DNA of 33,057 bases from Limosilactobacillus ingluviei DSM 15946 (GTDB taxonomy: Bacteria; Bacillota; Bacilli; Lactobacillales; Lactobacillaceae), in assembly GCF_001435775.1 (NCBI RefSeq), contig NZ_AZFK01000006.1:1-33057 (forward strand), in the 5' to 3' direction. The translations under genes and the position numbers were made by a program. The notes under the pieces are model-generated. The model was not told where the DNA came from. It did not search any database and was given only the letters and a program-made list of their open reading frames with translations. This document shows, in pieces, positions 18,801-26,495 of the stretch. The stretch's first letter is position 1. Every line of letters starts with the position of its first letter.

Positions 18801-19385
18801 TTATTTAAACCCGTCGCTAAAAATATCCTTGCTCTTGATAAAGTAATCAGCCCCAGAGTAAACCGTGAAGAACAAACACAGGTAAAGCATGATTTCGCCA
18901 AAGGGAATGTGCCAAATGGCAAACAGGGCGTTGTTTAACAATAAAAAGATGATCGCAATGAACTGGGTCGTCGTCTTGATCTTCCCCGGCATCTTGGCTG
19001 CCATGACTTCGCCATTTTGTTCAACAATCAGCAACCGCAGCCCCGTCACGGACAGTTCCCGCCAGATGATGATTGACGTCACCCACGCTGGCACACTGCC
19101 GCTGGCCGTTAAGACAATAAAGGCCGTCATGACCAATAATTTGTCGGCCAACGGATCGGCAAACTTCCCGAAGTTGGTCACCAAGTGATCCCGCCGGGCA
19201 ATCCGCCCGTCTAAATTATCGGTAATCGTTGCCGCAATAAACAGGATTGTCGCCCAGAACTGGGCAACCGGAACCGTCGCCCCTAAAAAGCTGATCTCAC
19301 CCCACCCCAAGGGAATGACCATCAGTAACAAGAAAAATGGAATGATGATTAACCGCACCACGGTTAATTTATTTGGTAAATTCAA
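18801..19385 (-). CDS. pgsA: CDP-diacylglycerol--glycerol-3-phosphate 3-phosphatidyltransferase
   Basis: A 194-residue integral membrane enzyme making phosphatidylglycerol phosphate, the committed step to phosphatidylglycerol and cardiolipin. The CDP-alcohol phosphotransferase motif is complete: DGRIARRDHLVTNFGKFAD followed by PLAD. It begins NLPNKLTVVRLIIIPFFLL and has four to six hydrophobic segments. The start is TTG at 19385, seven bases after GAGGGGG. It lies 23 bases downstream of the rodZ-like gene and shares its operon. Confidence 0.95.
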   Translation of the reverse strand: MNLPNKLTVVRLIIIPFFLLLMVIPLGWGEISFLGATVPVAQFWATILFIAATITDNLDGRIARRDHLVTNFGKFADPLADKLLVMTAFIVLTASGSVPAWVTSIIIWRELSVTGLRLLIVEQNGEVMAAKMPGKIKTTTQFIAIIFLLLNNALFAIWHIPFGEIMLYLCLFFTVYSGADYFIKSKDIFSDGFK

Positions 19386-19408
19386 ACTAAATCCCCCTCA
19401 AAGAATGT

Positions 19409-20491
19409 TTAATGACTGGCCGCCGTAGTTTGATTATTCGTAGTGGCCGCCGGCGTAGTGGTTGAAGTCGTCGTCTGGGTAGTGGTCGTTGGGGTACTGG
19501 TCGAAGTTGTGGTCGTCCGTTGGGTCGTTTGCCCAGTACTCGTCGTCCCCGTAGTCGTCGTGGTCCGGTTGGTTTGGTTGGTCGTAGCCGTTGAACTCGA
19601 CGTAGTTGCACTAGTTTGCGTTGTGCTGTTGCCCAGGCTCAGCGTAATAACCCGCGTTGATGGGTATTGGTTGTCATTGGTAAAGTTTAACGTCTGGTTG
19701 CCCAGCTTGATCGTTACCCCGTTGCCGGAGCCCAAAGTGATCACAATTCGCTTGGCCGTCTTACTTAAGGTCACCGTCCCGGTTTCCTTCGCTGACAAGG
19801 TCTTCGCCAACTGACTGACGTTATCAACATTAACGGCGGCATACACGGCCGTGTTCGCCGCTTTAATCGTCAGTTTAGTGTCCTTGCTTAAGGTTTGACT
19901 TGTCGTGTAGACCACACTAGTCGTGGTCCGCGAGGTTTCTTTGAACTTCAACTTTTGACTCTTGGCCTTAGGCTTGCTGGAAGCAGCCTTCTTTGGCGCA
20001 TGACTGGATTCACCAGAAACCGAAACCGAACTGGAATCAATTTTGGTTGCCGAATCAGCCCGGTTCTTAATAATCGTGGTCGCCCAAATCGCCCCTAAAA
20101 TAATGACGACAATCGCCCCGACAATCACGGTTGGGATGTACTTGCGGGCCTGATCAAAGCCATCAGTTGTCACCCGGTGACTGCCGCGCCGCGTCTCGAC
20201 CGCTTGGGAAAGGTGTTCGGAGTATTCCGTCGTCTTGGTCTTGGGTAAATAATCATCGTAGTCCTTTAATAATTCATTGCCGTCCAAGCCAACGGTATCG
20301 GCATACTGCTTCACAAATGCCCGAACGTAGAAATCACCGGGTAGTTCCGCAAAATTTTCATCTTCAATCGCAATTAAATACCGCTTCTGAATCTTCGTCG
20401 CCTGTTGCAAATCATCTAAGGTATACCCCTTGGCAACCCGGGCCTCTTTAAGCCGTTGACCAATTTGCAACTGCTGTTCATTTTCGCTCAT
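19409..20491 (-). CDS. RodZ-like HTH membrane protein with Thr-rich outer tail
   Basis: A 360-residue protein of the RodZ/YmfM family, a cytoskeleton-linked shape factor. The N-terminal helix-turn-helix domain (about 8-75) has GQRLKEARVAKGYTLDDLQQ and FYVRAFVKQYADTVGLD. A single membrane helix lies at 119-140, followed by a Ser/Lys-rich linker and a DUF4115-type beta domain (about 190-275). The final 80 residues are almost only Thr, Ser, Gln, Asn, Ala and Pro, a tail absent from textbook RodZ. It would be outside the cell and resembles a glycosylatable stalk. The start at ATG 20491 is eight bases after GAGGAA. It is co-transcribed with pgsA, as in many Firmicutes. Confidence 0.88.
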   Translation of the reverse strand: MSENEQQLQIGQRLKEARVAKGYTLDDLQQATKIQKRYLIAIEDENFAELPGDFYVRAFVKQYADTVGLDGNELLKDYDDYLPKTKTTEYSEHLSQAVETRRGSHRVTTDGFDQARKYIPTVIVGAIVVIILGAIWATTIIKNRADSATKIDSSSVSVSGESSHAPKKAASSKPKAKSQKLKFKETSRTTTSVVYTTSQTLSKDTKLTIKAANTAVYAAVNVDNVSQLAKTLSAKETGTVTLSKTAKRIVITLGSGNGVTIKLGNQTLNFTNDNQYPSTRVITLSLGNSTTQTSATTSSSTATTNQTNRTTTTTGTTSTGQTTQRTTTTSTSTPTTTTQTTTSTTTPAATTNNQTTAASH

Positions 20492-20530
20492 AACTTTGTT
20501 CCTCAATTCTTTTCACTAATAACCTAGGCT

Positions 20531-20539
20531 AGTATAGCA
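20531..20539 (-). promoter_or_regulatory. Extended -10 promoter of rodZ-pgsA
   Basis: TGCTATACT on the minus strand is an extended -10 about 40 bases before the rodZ ATG. No good -35 is visible. Confidence 0.5.
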
Positions 20540-20582
20540 CATCTAGCGCCCCGCAAATTTTAAAGATCCGTTAATTGCGACG

Positions 20583-21872
20583 TTAATTTTCCGCATCAAT
20601 TTCGTAAACCGACAGACGGTCATGATCCATAAAGTTAGCCGCGGCTTGCTGGATATCCGCCCACGTTAAAGCCCGCAAGACCCGAATTTCATCGTAAATC
20701 GTCAGCGACCCGGTTTCTCTAGTCGCAAACCGGTTGACGATCGCTTCTGGTGAATCCAAGGCCCCAATCAAGCGACCAAGCGTGGCGTTTTTGAGCATGG
20801 CAAATTGAGTTTGTACCCTTGCCAGTTCAGCTGGCGCATTTTCAACCAAATTAGCAATTGCACCGCGAAAAGCCGCTTGCTGCGTCGTTTCGGTCGCAAA
20901 CAGGGCAAAATCGAAGCCACGATTGCTTTCGTAACTAAACGAAAAGGAATCATCAATGATCCCTTGATCATACAAGGCCTGGTAGTGTTCCCCCGTATCA
21001 TCAAACAATAATTCCAGCATCATGCTGATTGCCACTTGACTCTTTAAGCGGGCCAAGGGCGTGCCCGCTGGCAAATGGCCGCGCAAGCCCACCATCACTT
21101 TCGGCCGCAAAACTGGCATCGTTAAATGCCGGTAGGGCAACAGGTCATGCCCGCTGGGGTCGGCCGGAGTAAAGGTCAGTGGTTCTTGCAGGGGGGCGGC
21201 AAATTGCTTTGCCGCTTGATTTTGTTCAATCCAAGCCAAAGTTTCCGCCGGATCAAGGTTCCCTGCCACTTGTAAGGTCAGGTACTCCGGCCGGTAGTAA
21301 GCCGCATGAGTCTGGTACAGCAATTCCGGGGTAATCGTCTTAATTGACTCTTCGGTCCCGGCAATATCATCCGCCAGCGGATCATGGGGATAGAGGTTGC
21401 CCATCATCCCCATGTACAGGCGACTGTCGGGGTTGTCATTGTACATTTTTATTTCCTGGGAAATAATGCCAATTTCCTTAGCGACCGTTTGCGCCGTAAA
21501 GTACGGGGTCTGGACAAAATCCAACAGTACTTCCAGGTTCTCCCGGAAATTGCTGGTGGTCGAGTACAGGTAACTGGTCTGGGTAAAGGACGTAAAGGCA
21601 TTGGAATCCGCCCCTAATTCCCCAAACAAGTCAAAGGCATCATGATCGGCCTTTTCAAACAATTTATGTTCTAAAAAATGCGCCAACCCCGCCGGTAAGC
21701 TTTGTCCCCCTACGACCGCCGGCAAAGTGCGATCAAGGGCGCCAAAATCCGTGGTCAGCATCGCGTAAGTCTTGTGGTACCCCACCATCGGAATCAAGCG
21801 GACCTTGAGTCCGTTGGCCAAGGTCGTTTCATATAAGGATTGATTAAATTCTGCGTAAGTTCGTTTTTCCAT
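20583..21872 (-). CDS. ymfH: M16-family zinc peptidase YmfH-like
   Basis: A 429-residue pitrilysin-type protein with an intact inverted zinc motif HFLEH (His65, Glu68, His69) and the downstream pair EIGIISQEI (Glu133, Glu140). It is therefore likely to be the active partner of a heterodimer. The C-terminal M16 half (TMPVLRPKVMVGLRGHLP onward) is complete. It starts within the stop of the preceding gene (TAATG, one base shared), forcing translational coupling. Annotation pipelines link this pair to EF-P modification through the neighbouring reductase ymfI in Bacillus; no ymfI lies between it and rodZ here. Confidence 0.9.
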   Translation of the reverse strand: MEKRTYAEFNQSLYETTLANGLKVRLIPMVGYHKTYAMLTTDFGALDRTLPAVVGGQSLPAGLAHFLEHKLFEKADHDAFDLFGELGADSNAFTSFTQTSYLYSTTSNFRENLEVLLDFVQTPYFTAQTVAKEIGIISQEIKMYNDNPDSRLYMGMMGNLYPHDPLADDIAGTEESIKTITPELLYQTHAAYYRPEYLTLQVAGNLDPAETLAWIEQNQAAKQFAAPLQEPLTFTPADPSGHDLLPYRHLTMPVLRPKVMVGLRGHLPAGTPLARLKSQVAISMMLELLFDDTGEHYQALYDQGIIDDSFSFSYESNRGFDFALFATETTQQAAFRGAIANLVENAPAELARVQTQFAMLKNATLGRLIGALDSPEAIVNRFATRETGSLTIYDEIRVLRALTWADIQQAAANFMDHDRLSVYEIDAEN

Positions 21873-23122
21873 TATTCATCCCCGCTTAACAAATAGACCG
21901 CCGCTGGCTCCAACTGCGCCGCCAAATGCGCGACTTGGGCGGGCGTGACGGCGGCTAAAGCGGCCGGGTAATCCAATTTAGTTGGTTGTTGCAAGAGGGT
22001 CTTCGCCAGGGCCCGGCCCAATAGGTAGTTTTCATCATCTTGACTGGCCAAGTACTGGTTGAGCAAGCCCGCCTTAACTTTGGCCAACGTCGCCACGTCA
22101 AAATCGCCCGCGGCCAAAGCTTGCACCTGGGCTTCAATTAATTGTTGCGCGGCGGGGGCCTGCTGGGCCGCAATCCCGGCTTGAATCACCAGGTGACCAG
22201 CAAACGGCCGTAAGCTGCTGCTGATTGAATAGGCCAAGCTGGCTTTTTCGCGGACGTTGACAAACAACTTGGAATACGGGCTGCCACCCAACAACCCATT
22301 CATCACTAGCGCGGTCGGATAGTCCGCCGTCCCAAAGTACACTGGTTGGCGGTAAGCCAAGTTTAAATGGGCCTGCTGCAAAGGTTGGTGTTCCGTCAGT
22401 TTCTTTAACGGTTCAGCCGGTTGATTATGGAATAAGTTGGCCGGCAAACACGCCGGGCGCGCTTGAAACGGTAATTTTTGCAAACTAGCGGCCACCTGGT
22501 CTGGATCAACGGCCCCAATCACGAAAATATCTACCTGATCATCAGCCAACATCGTCTGGTAGGCCGCGTAAGTCGCTTCGTTCGTCAAAGCGGCGACTTG
22601 CGCCTTGGTCCCGGTGCTCGGAACTTCCATTACCGAACCGGTTTGATAATACAAGCGCTCTAATTGGCGCAAGGCATAAAAGTGCTTGTCGTCATCCCAG
22701 GATTGCAAAGTCGCCACTAAATTAGTCTTTTGCAACTGCCAAGTTGGCACATCAAACCGCATCCCATCAGCCAAGGGGTAAAAGAGTAATTCCCCCATCG
22801 TTTGTACCACCGCATCCAAGAGGTTGGGCGCAAATTGTTCATTAATAAAAGTCGCTTTAAAACGGACCGTGTGGGCATGACCAAGCCGGGTCACATACGC
22901 CCCAACACTGGCGCCGTAAAGCTTGGCCAAGTGCCGCGCTAAGGCGGTTTGGGTCGAGTAAAGTTGACTGCTGGTTGTCAAAACGTTGGCCAGCAGATTC
23001 CGGGCAGCCGCATTGTTACGCGTTTGCAACCGGGAAAAATTGAGCAGCAGCTTCGTCTGCTTGAACTGTTCAGTCGCCAGCACGTGAACATTCACGCCTG
23101 GCACCAGTTCAAAATCCACCAT
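21872..23122 (-). CDS. ymfF: M16-family peptidase-like YmfF, no zinc motif
   Basis: A 416-residue partner of YmfH. It has the M16 fold pattern (VNVHVLATEQFKQTKLLLNF, LAKLYGASVGAYVTRLGHAH, VREKASLAYSISSSLRPFAG, the latter typical of the C-terminal half) but no HxxEH, so it is expected to be the catalytically silent subunit. The start is placed at ATG 23122 because TTGAGGAGG precedes it. An in-frame ATG 26 codons upstream has no site. A TATGAT hexamer about 80 bases upstream (23200-23205, minus) may be the operon -10. Confidence 0.9.
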   Translation of the reverse strand: MVDFELVPGVNVHVLATEQFKQTKLLLNFSRLQTRNNAAARNLLANVLTTSSQLYSTQTALARHLAKLYGASVGAYVTRLGHAHTVRFKATFINEQFAPNLLDAVVQTMGELLFYPLADGMRFDVPTWQLQKTNLVATLQSWDDDKHFYALRQLERLYYQTGSVMEVPSTGTKAQVAALTNEATYAAYQTMLADDQVDIFVIGAVDPDQVAASLQKLPFQARPACLPANLFHNQPAEPLKKLTEHQPLQQAHLNLAYRQPVYFGTADYPTALVMNGLLGGSPYSKLFVNVREKASLAYSISSSLRPFAGHLVIQAGIAAQQAPAAQQLIEAQVQALAAGDFDVATLAKVKAGLLNQYLASQDDENYLLGRALAKTLLQQPTKLDYPAALAAVTPAQVAHLAAQLEPAAVYLLSGDE

Positions 23123-23252
23123 TGAAAATTCCTCCTCAAAACTGGTTTGCCGAAGTTCAGCAAGCCAACCTATGTACGGGTCACTAAACGACCTCATCAA
23201 TCATACCAAACCCACCGGGGAGAAAACCATGGAAAAGCCAAGAATTTCCCCG

Positions 23253-23291
23253 AAAAAACAACTGGCCGGTCACGAAAAGTCGCGCCGACCA
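23253..23291 (-). terminator. Terminator of the alkD-like gene
   Basis: An imperfect G+C-rich stem (23291-23281 with 23273-23263, TGGTCGG...CCGGCCA) is followed by TTGTTTTTT on the minus strand, 42 bases after the stop of the AlkD-like gene. Confidence 0.75.
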
Positions 23292-23332
23292 TTTAATTAT
23301 AACCAAGGTTTAATCTGCAGAGAAAAAGTAAT

Positions 23333-24010
23333 TTAGGCTTGGCGCCATTCCGGCGGCAGGTGCTTACTAGCTTCGCGTACAGCAAGAGCAGACATTGCGG
23401 CCTGGTGCGTTTGCAAAAAGGCCATTACCCACGCCGGCTTAGTCTTGGCATAGTCACGCAAAGCCCAGCCAATCGCTTTTTGCACAAAGAATTCCGGCAC
23501 CGCCAAATTATTTTCGATAATTTGGGCCAATAACGCTTCATCCGTGGCCTGCTTGCGTAATAATTGGTGCTCAATTGCTGCCCGGCGCAGCCAAAAATTA
23601 TCGGCCCGCGACCAGGCCAACACGGCGCGCCGCAACTCCGGAAAACGGGCCACCAAGGCCCCCACCGGTTTGATCAAAATATCGACCGTATCCCACCAGG
23701 ACTTGGTACAGATCAAATGGGCCAACCGCGGCCAGTCCGCCGGCGTCAACAGGGGTGTGACGAGCACCAAGTAATCACAGGCCAAGTATTGCAGTTCGCG
23801 TTGGGGGGCTGCCCAACACTGGTCAATAAAGGACCAATCTACCTGCTCGGCGTGTTTGGCCGCCCGCAACCACGGCCGGGCTAGTTCCCGGCGCCGCGCC
23901 GCACTCAACCCAAAGAAGGCAAACTGATCGCGCATGTAATGGGCCATCCCTTGGGCCCGCTTCGCATCCGCGGCCGCCGCAAAGGCCGCGCTGACTTGGG
24001 CATAATCCAT
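23333..24010 (-). CDS. DNA alkylation repair protein, AlkD-like
   Basis: A 225-residue all-helical HEAT-repeat protein of the DNA alkylation repair family, which excises bulky N3/N7-alkylpurines. Recognisable pieces are AHYMRDQFAFFGLSAARRRE, RELQYLACDYLV, the hallmark SWWDTVDIL near 128-136, DNFWLRRAAIEHQL, and FVQKAIGWALRDYAKTKP. GGGAGG stands six bases before the ATG. It is monocistronic, with an extended -10 and its own terminator. Activity is inferred from the family only. Confidence 0.92.
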   Translation of the reverse strand: MDYAQVSAAFAAAADAKRAQGMAHYMRDQFAFFGLSAARRRELARPWLRAAKHAEQVDWSFIDQCWAAPQRELQYLACDYLVLVTPLLTPADWPRLAHLICTKSWWDTVDILIKPVGALVARFPELRRAVLAWSRADNFWLRRAAIEHQLLRKQATDEALLAQIIENNLAVPEFFVQKAIGWALRDYAKTKPAWVMAFLQTHQAAMSALAVREASKHLPPEWRQA

Positions 24011-24044
24011 CTTCTTCCTCCCTTTCTTCGGCAAACTTACTTTA

Positions 24045-24053
24045 ATTATAGCA
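24045..24053 (-). promoter_or_regulatory. Extended -10 promoter of the alkD-like gene
   Basis: TGCTATAAT on the minus strand, a consensus extended -10, lies 35 bases before the ATG. The -35 is weak. Confidence 0.7.
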
Positions 24054-24128
24054 AAACGGCCGCCCCAACGAGGCGAACCGCTCAATTCTCCCAACCTCTG
24101 TTGGTTTTTCGAATATTACACAGATCAC

Positions 24129-24239
24129 GTGGGAAATAACCGCAAGCCGGATGGATAAGTACGAACGAAGAACGACGCGTACCGCGCCAACCTTCGTCCT
24201 AGCTTATCCATCCGGCTTGCCGAGAAGGTTATTTCCCAC
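24129..24239. repeat. 111-bp near-perfect stem-loop between alkD and degV
   Basis: Two consecutive arms pair: 24129-24141 (GTGGGAAATAACC) with 24227-24239, and 24142-24159 (GCAAGCCGGATGGATAAG) with 24203-24220. That makes 31 perfect pairs interrupted only by a six-base bulge (24221-24226). The loop has weaker internal pairing (GAAG/CTTC). It starts eight bases beyond the degV stop but has no T-run, so it is not a standard terminator. It could be a MITE-like or REP-like element, a cruciform, or an RNA-stabilising structure. Confidence 0.75.
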
Positions 24240-24247
24240 TTTCATCC

Positions 24248-25081
24248 CTATGATTCCATTTTTGCTCCGATCATTAAACCGCCCTGTTCGGCATAAAAAC
24301 TGCACAGGGCGTTACAAGTCCCAATTTCTACTTGGCAGGCTGGGTACTGAGCTTGGACGGCAGCTTGCAGCGCCGTCGCACCGGCTAAATTATCAGCGTG
24401 GTCAATGACCAGGTGCTGGCCGTCAAAATGATGTTTGGCCAGTAGCTGTAACAGCGCCTTGCGGGCTCCCTTTTCGCCCCGCGCCTTAGCCAGGGGTTGC
24501 ACTTCCCCCGCTTCATCCGCCCAGCCAATCACGTTGATTTTCAAAGCTTGGGCCAACTTGGCCGCCGCCTTATTGACCCGCCCATTGTTCGCCAAGTTGT
24601 TCAGCGCTTTAAGGGCAAAAAAGACCCTGGTGTGCTCAATCGCTGCCGTAATTTGCGTCACAATCTCAGCGAAGCTCGCACCGGCTTGAATCAGCGCGCT
24701 AGCCTCTTGGGCTACCATCCGTTGGGCCGGCCCCGCCACCTTCGTATCGAAAACGGCAATCTTTTGTTCCGGGCGGACTTCCTGGGCCATCATCTGAGCG
24801 AGGCGGGCCGCATTATACGAGCCCGACGTCGCTGCCGAGATGGTAAAGACGAACACTTCATCCGCTTGCCCGTAGGCTGCCAAGTACTGTTCCGCACTCG
24901 GGCACGCCGTCTTAATCGCCTTGCCCGCGGAAAAAGCCGCAAACGCCGCCCGATCAAAGGCCGGGATGTCGGCAAAGCTTTGCCCCCCGCTGGTTAAGGA
25001 CAGGGCCACACTCTGGTGGGGCACGCCATTAATTTGGTCGGCAAACAGGTTCGCCGCCGAATCCGTAATAATTTTCCGCAT
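24248..25081 (-). CDS. DegV-family fatty-acid-binding protein
   Basis: A 277-residue DegV fold protein of the FakB type, which presents fatty acids to a kinase. KIITDSAANL opens the protein. The fatty-acid-carboxylate motif region TACPSAEQYLAAY is near 60, ISAATSGSYNAARLA near 83, and FDTKVAGPAQRMV near 115. Residues after 215 contain the usual HHFDGQHLVIDHADN block. A well-spaced AAAGGAAA precedes the ATG. It is divergent from a DUF1836 regulator, with inverted repeats in the shared region. The lipid specificity is unknown. Confidence 0.88.
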   Translation of the reverse strand: MRKIITDSAANLFADQINGVPHQSVALSLTSGGQSFADIPAFDRAAFAAFSAGKAIKTACPSAEQYLAAYGQADEVFVFTISAATSGSYNAARLAQMMAQEVRPEQKIAVFDTKVAGPAQRMVAQEASALIQAGASFAEIVTQITAAIEHTRVFFALKALNNLANNGRVNKAAAKLAQALKINVIGWADEAGEVQPLAKARGEKGARKALLQLLAKHHFDGQHLVIDHADNLAGATALQAAVQAQYPACQVEIGTCNALCSFYAEQGGLMIGAKMES

Positions 25082-25119
25082 TGCTACATTTCCTTTCTAA
25101 CGTCTCATTTTGTATGCTC

Positions 25120-25171
25120 AGCTTATCGTATTCCAAAAACATTGTCAACGGTTTTTGAAAAACCGATAAGC
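25120..25171 (-). promoter_or_regulatory. degV promoter inside a looped inverted-repeat operator
   Basis: On the minus strand a perfect TTGACA (25148-25143) with a weak TAAGCT -10 (25125-25120) is flanked by inverted arms GCTTATCG at 25171-25164 and CGATAAGC at 25128-25121. A third palindrome GGTTTTTCAAAAACC (25164-25150) abuts the -35. This arrangement is what a repressor bridging the promoter would use. Confidence 0.65.
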
Positions 25172-25180
25172 GGTTCGACC

Positions 25181-25218
25181 TTGTAGCAGCGGTTCTTTTA
25201 ATTTATACTAAGCTTAGT
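25181..25218 (+). promoter_or_regulatory. Promoter and 12-bp palindrome before the DUF1836 gene
   Basis: TTGTAG (25181-25186), 17 bases, then TATACT (25204-25209). A perfect palindrome ACTAAGCTTAGT (25207-25218) covers the end of the -10 and the expected transcription start, a classic operator position for autoregulation. Confidence 0.7.
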
Positions 25219-25233
25219 GAGGTTTTAAAAAGC

Positions 25234-25746
25234 ATGAACAGAGAAGCAAAAATTCAACACGCAGTACGGCACTTTCGCCTGCCTCGTTACCAAGAATTAC
25301 CAACCGTCGAACTCTACTTGGATCAAACAACCGAATTGCTTAACGAGCACCTGGCGATTTTGGGCGACGTGAAAATCACCAGCTCGATGATCAGCAACTA
25401 CGTTAAACACCAGTTGATCCGCCGCCCGGTCAAAAAACGCTATGGCGCCGACCAGCTCGCTGAGCTCTTCTTTATTGCCGTCGCCAAAAATGTGATGCCG
25501 CTTAGTGATTTGAAGGTGGCATTAAAAATACAACGCGCCAGCTATGCTACGGCCACGGCGTATGATTACTTTGCCGAGGAATTGGAAAACGTTCTGGCCT
25601 ACGTCTTCGGCCTTAAAGCAAGGCTGGCCACCGTGGGTGCAGAACAAGGCGAATATAAGCGGATGTTGCGTAATATCATTAAAGCAGTTGCCTATAAAAT
25701 CTACGTTGATGCCTACTTTAAGGTGAAAAATGCGGAAGAAAAATAA
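25234..25746 (+). CDS. DUF1836 helix-turn-helix regulator
   Basis: A 170-residue protein recognised as DUF1836, a MerR-like winged-helix family. The N terminus has FRLPRYQELPTVELYLDQTTELLNEHL, then KITSSMISNYVKHQLIRRPVKKRYGADQLAELFFI, the presumed DNA-binding part, then a helical C-terminal domain. GAGG lies 11 bases before the ATG, slightly long. Its divergence from degV and the palindromes between them suggest that it controls degV and itself. It overlaps the next gene by 17 bases. Confidence 0.82.
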   Translation: MNREAKIQHAVRHFRLPRYQELPTVELYLDQTTELLNEHLAILGDVKITSSMISNYVKHQLIRRPVKKRYGADQLAELFFIAVAKNVMPLSDLKVALKIQRASYATATAYDYFAEELENVLAYVFGLKARLATVGAEQGEYKRMLRNIIKAVAYKIYVDAYFKVKNAEEK

Positions 25747-26467
25747 TTCCCGCCGAATTAAAAGCGGCCTGCTCATCATTTTGCTGCTCTTAAGCCTTAG
25801 CGGGGTAATGGGCGGGCTTTGGCTCAAGCACCATACCTACCAACCAACGGCCGCCACCCGCCAAGCCCTGCAAAGCGCAACGGTCAAACGTGATCAAATT
25901 ATCTTTCCGGCCCACGGGCAACGTCAGTTAACCGTAATTTTTTATCCCGGCGCGCTGGTCGAACCAGCGAGTTACGCCCCGTGGGCGCACCAGGTCGCCC
26001 AAGCTGGTTACACCGTTAAAATTGCTCGCTTCCCGCTGAATCTAGCGATCTTAGCACCAAAGCAAGCCCGCGCCCTAGTTCCGGCCCACCAGGCCTACGT
26101 CATTGGTGGCCACTCCCTAGGTGGGGTGATGGCCGCTCGTTGGGCCCACCAACATCATCCGGCGGCGCTAAAGGGCGTCTTTTTCTTCGCTTCCTACCCG
26201 GATCAAAAGGGCCGGCTTGATCACACCAGTCTGCCAGTCTTGAGCTTGACGGGGAGTCGGGACGGCGTCTTGAACTGGTCCCGGTTCCGCACGGCGCAGA
26301 AATATCTCCCGCGTGAGACGACCAAGCAAACCATTACTGGGGGCAACCACGCCGGGTTCGGCGCTTACGGACCACAAAAGGGCGATCGAGCGGCGACAAT
26401 CAGCAATCATGCCCAACAAACCGCGATCGCCCAGGCACTGCTCAAATGGTTAGCCACGCTGCATTAA
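25730..26467 (+). CDS. Membrane-anchored alpha/beta hydrolase
   Basis: A 245-residue protein. A basic start (MRKKNNSRRIKSG) precedes an N-terminal membrane anchor (14-32); the rest is an extracytoplasmic alpha/beta hydrolase. The catalytic triad is readable: nucleophile elbow GGHSLGG (Ser129), Asp178 in LTGSRDGV, His207 in GGNHAGFGAYG. The compact form matches the Abhydrolase_5 type. The substrate, ester or lipid, is unknown. It starts inside the DUF1836 gene with AAGGTGA as site, so the genes are translationally coupled. Confidence 0.85.
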   Translation: MRKKNNSRRIKSGLLIILLLLSLSGVMGGLWLKHHTYQPTAATRQALQSATVKRDQIIFPAHGQRQLTVIFYPGALVEPASYAPWAHQVAQAGYTVKIARFPLNLAILAPKQARALVPAHQAYVIGGHSLGGVMAARWAHQHHPAALKGVFFFASYPDQKGRLDHTSLPVLSLTGSRDGVLNWSRFRTAQKYLPRETTKQTITGGNHAGFGAYGPQKGDRAATISNHAQQTAIAQALLKWLATLH

Positions 26468-26495
26468 ACCGTCAGCCACAGAAAGGATGGCCAAA

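Noticed and set aside
19386-19700. Possible repeat array or CRISPR-like periodicity in the Thr-coding stretch
   Set aside because: The repetition is codon-level (ACC/ACT/ACG) without fixed unit length or spacers. No CRISPR array is visible anywhere in the window.
19443-19814. Val-rich plus-strand open frame
   Set aside because: It mirrors the ACC/ACT-rich Thr tail of the RodZ-like protein and has no independent support.
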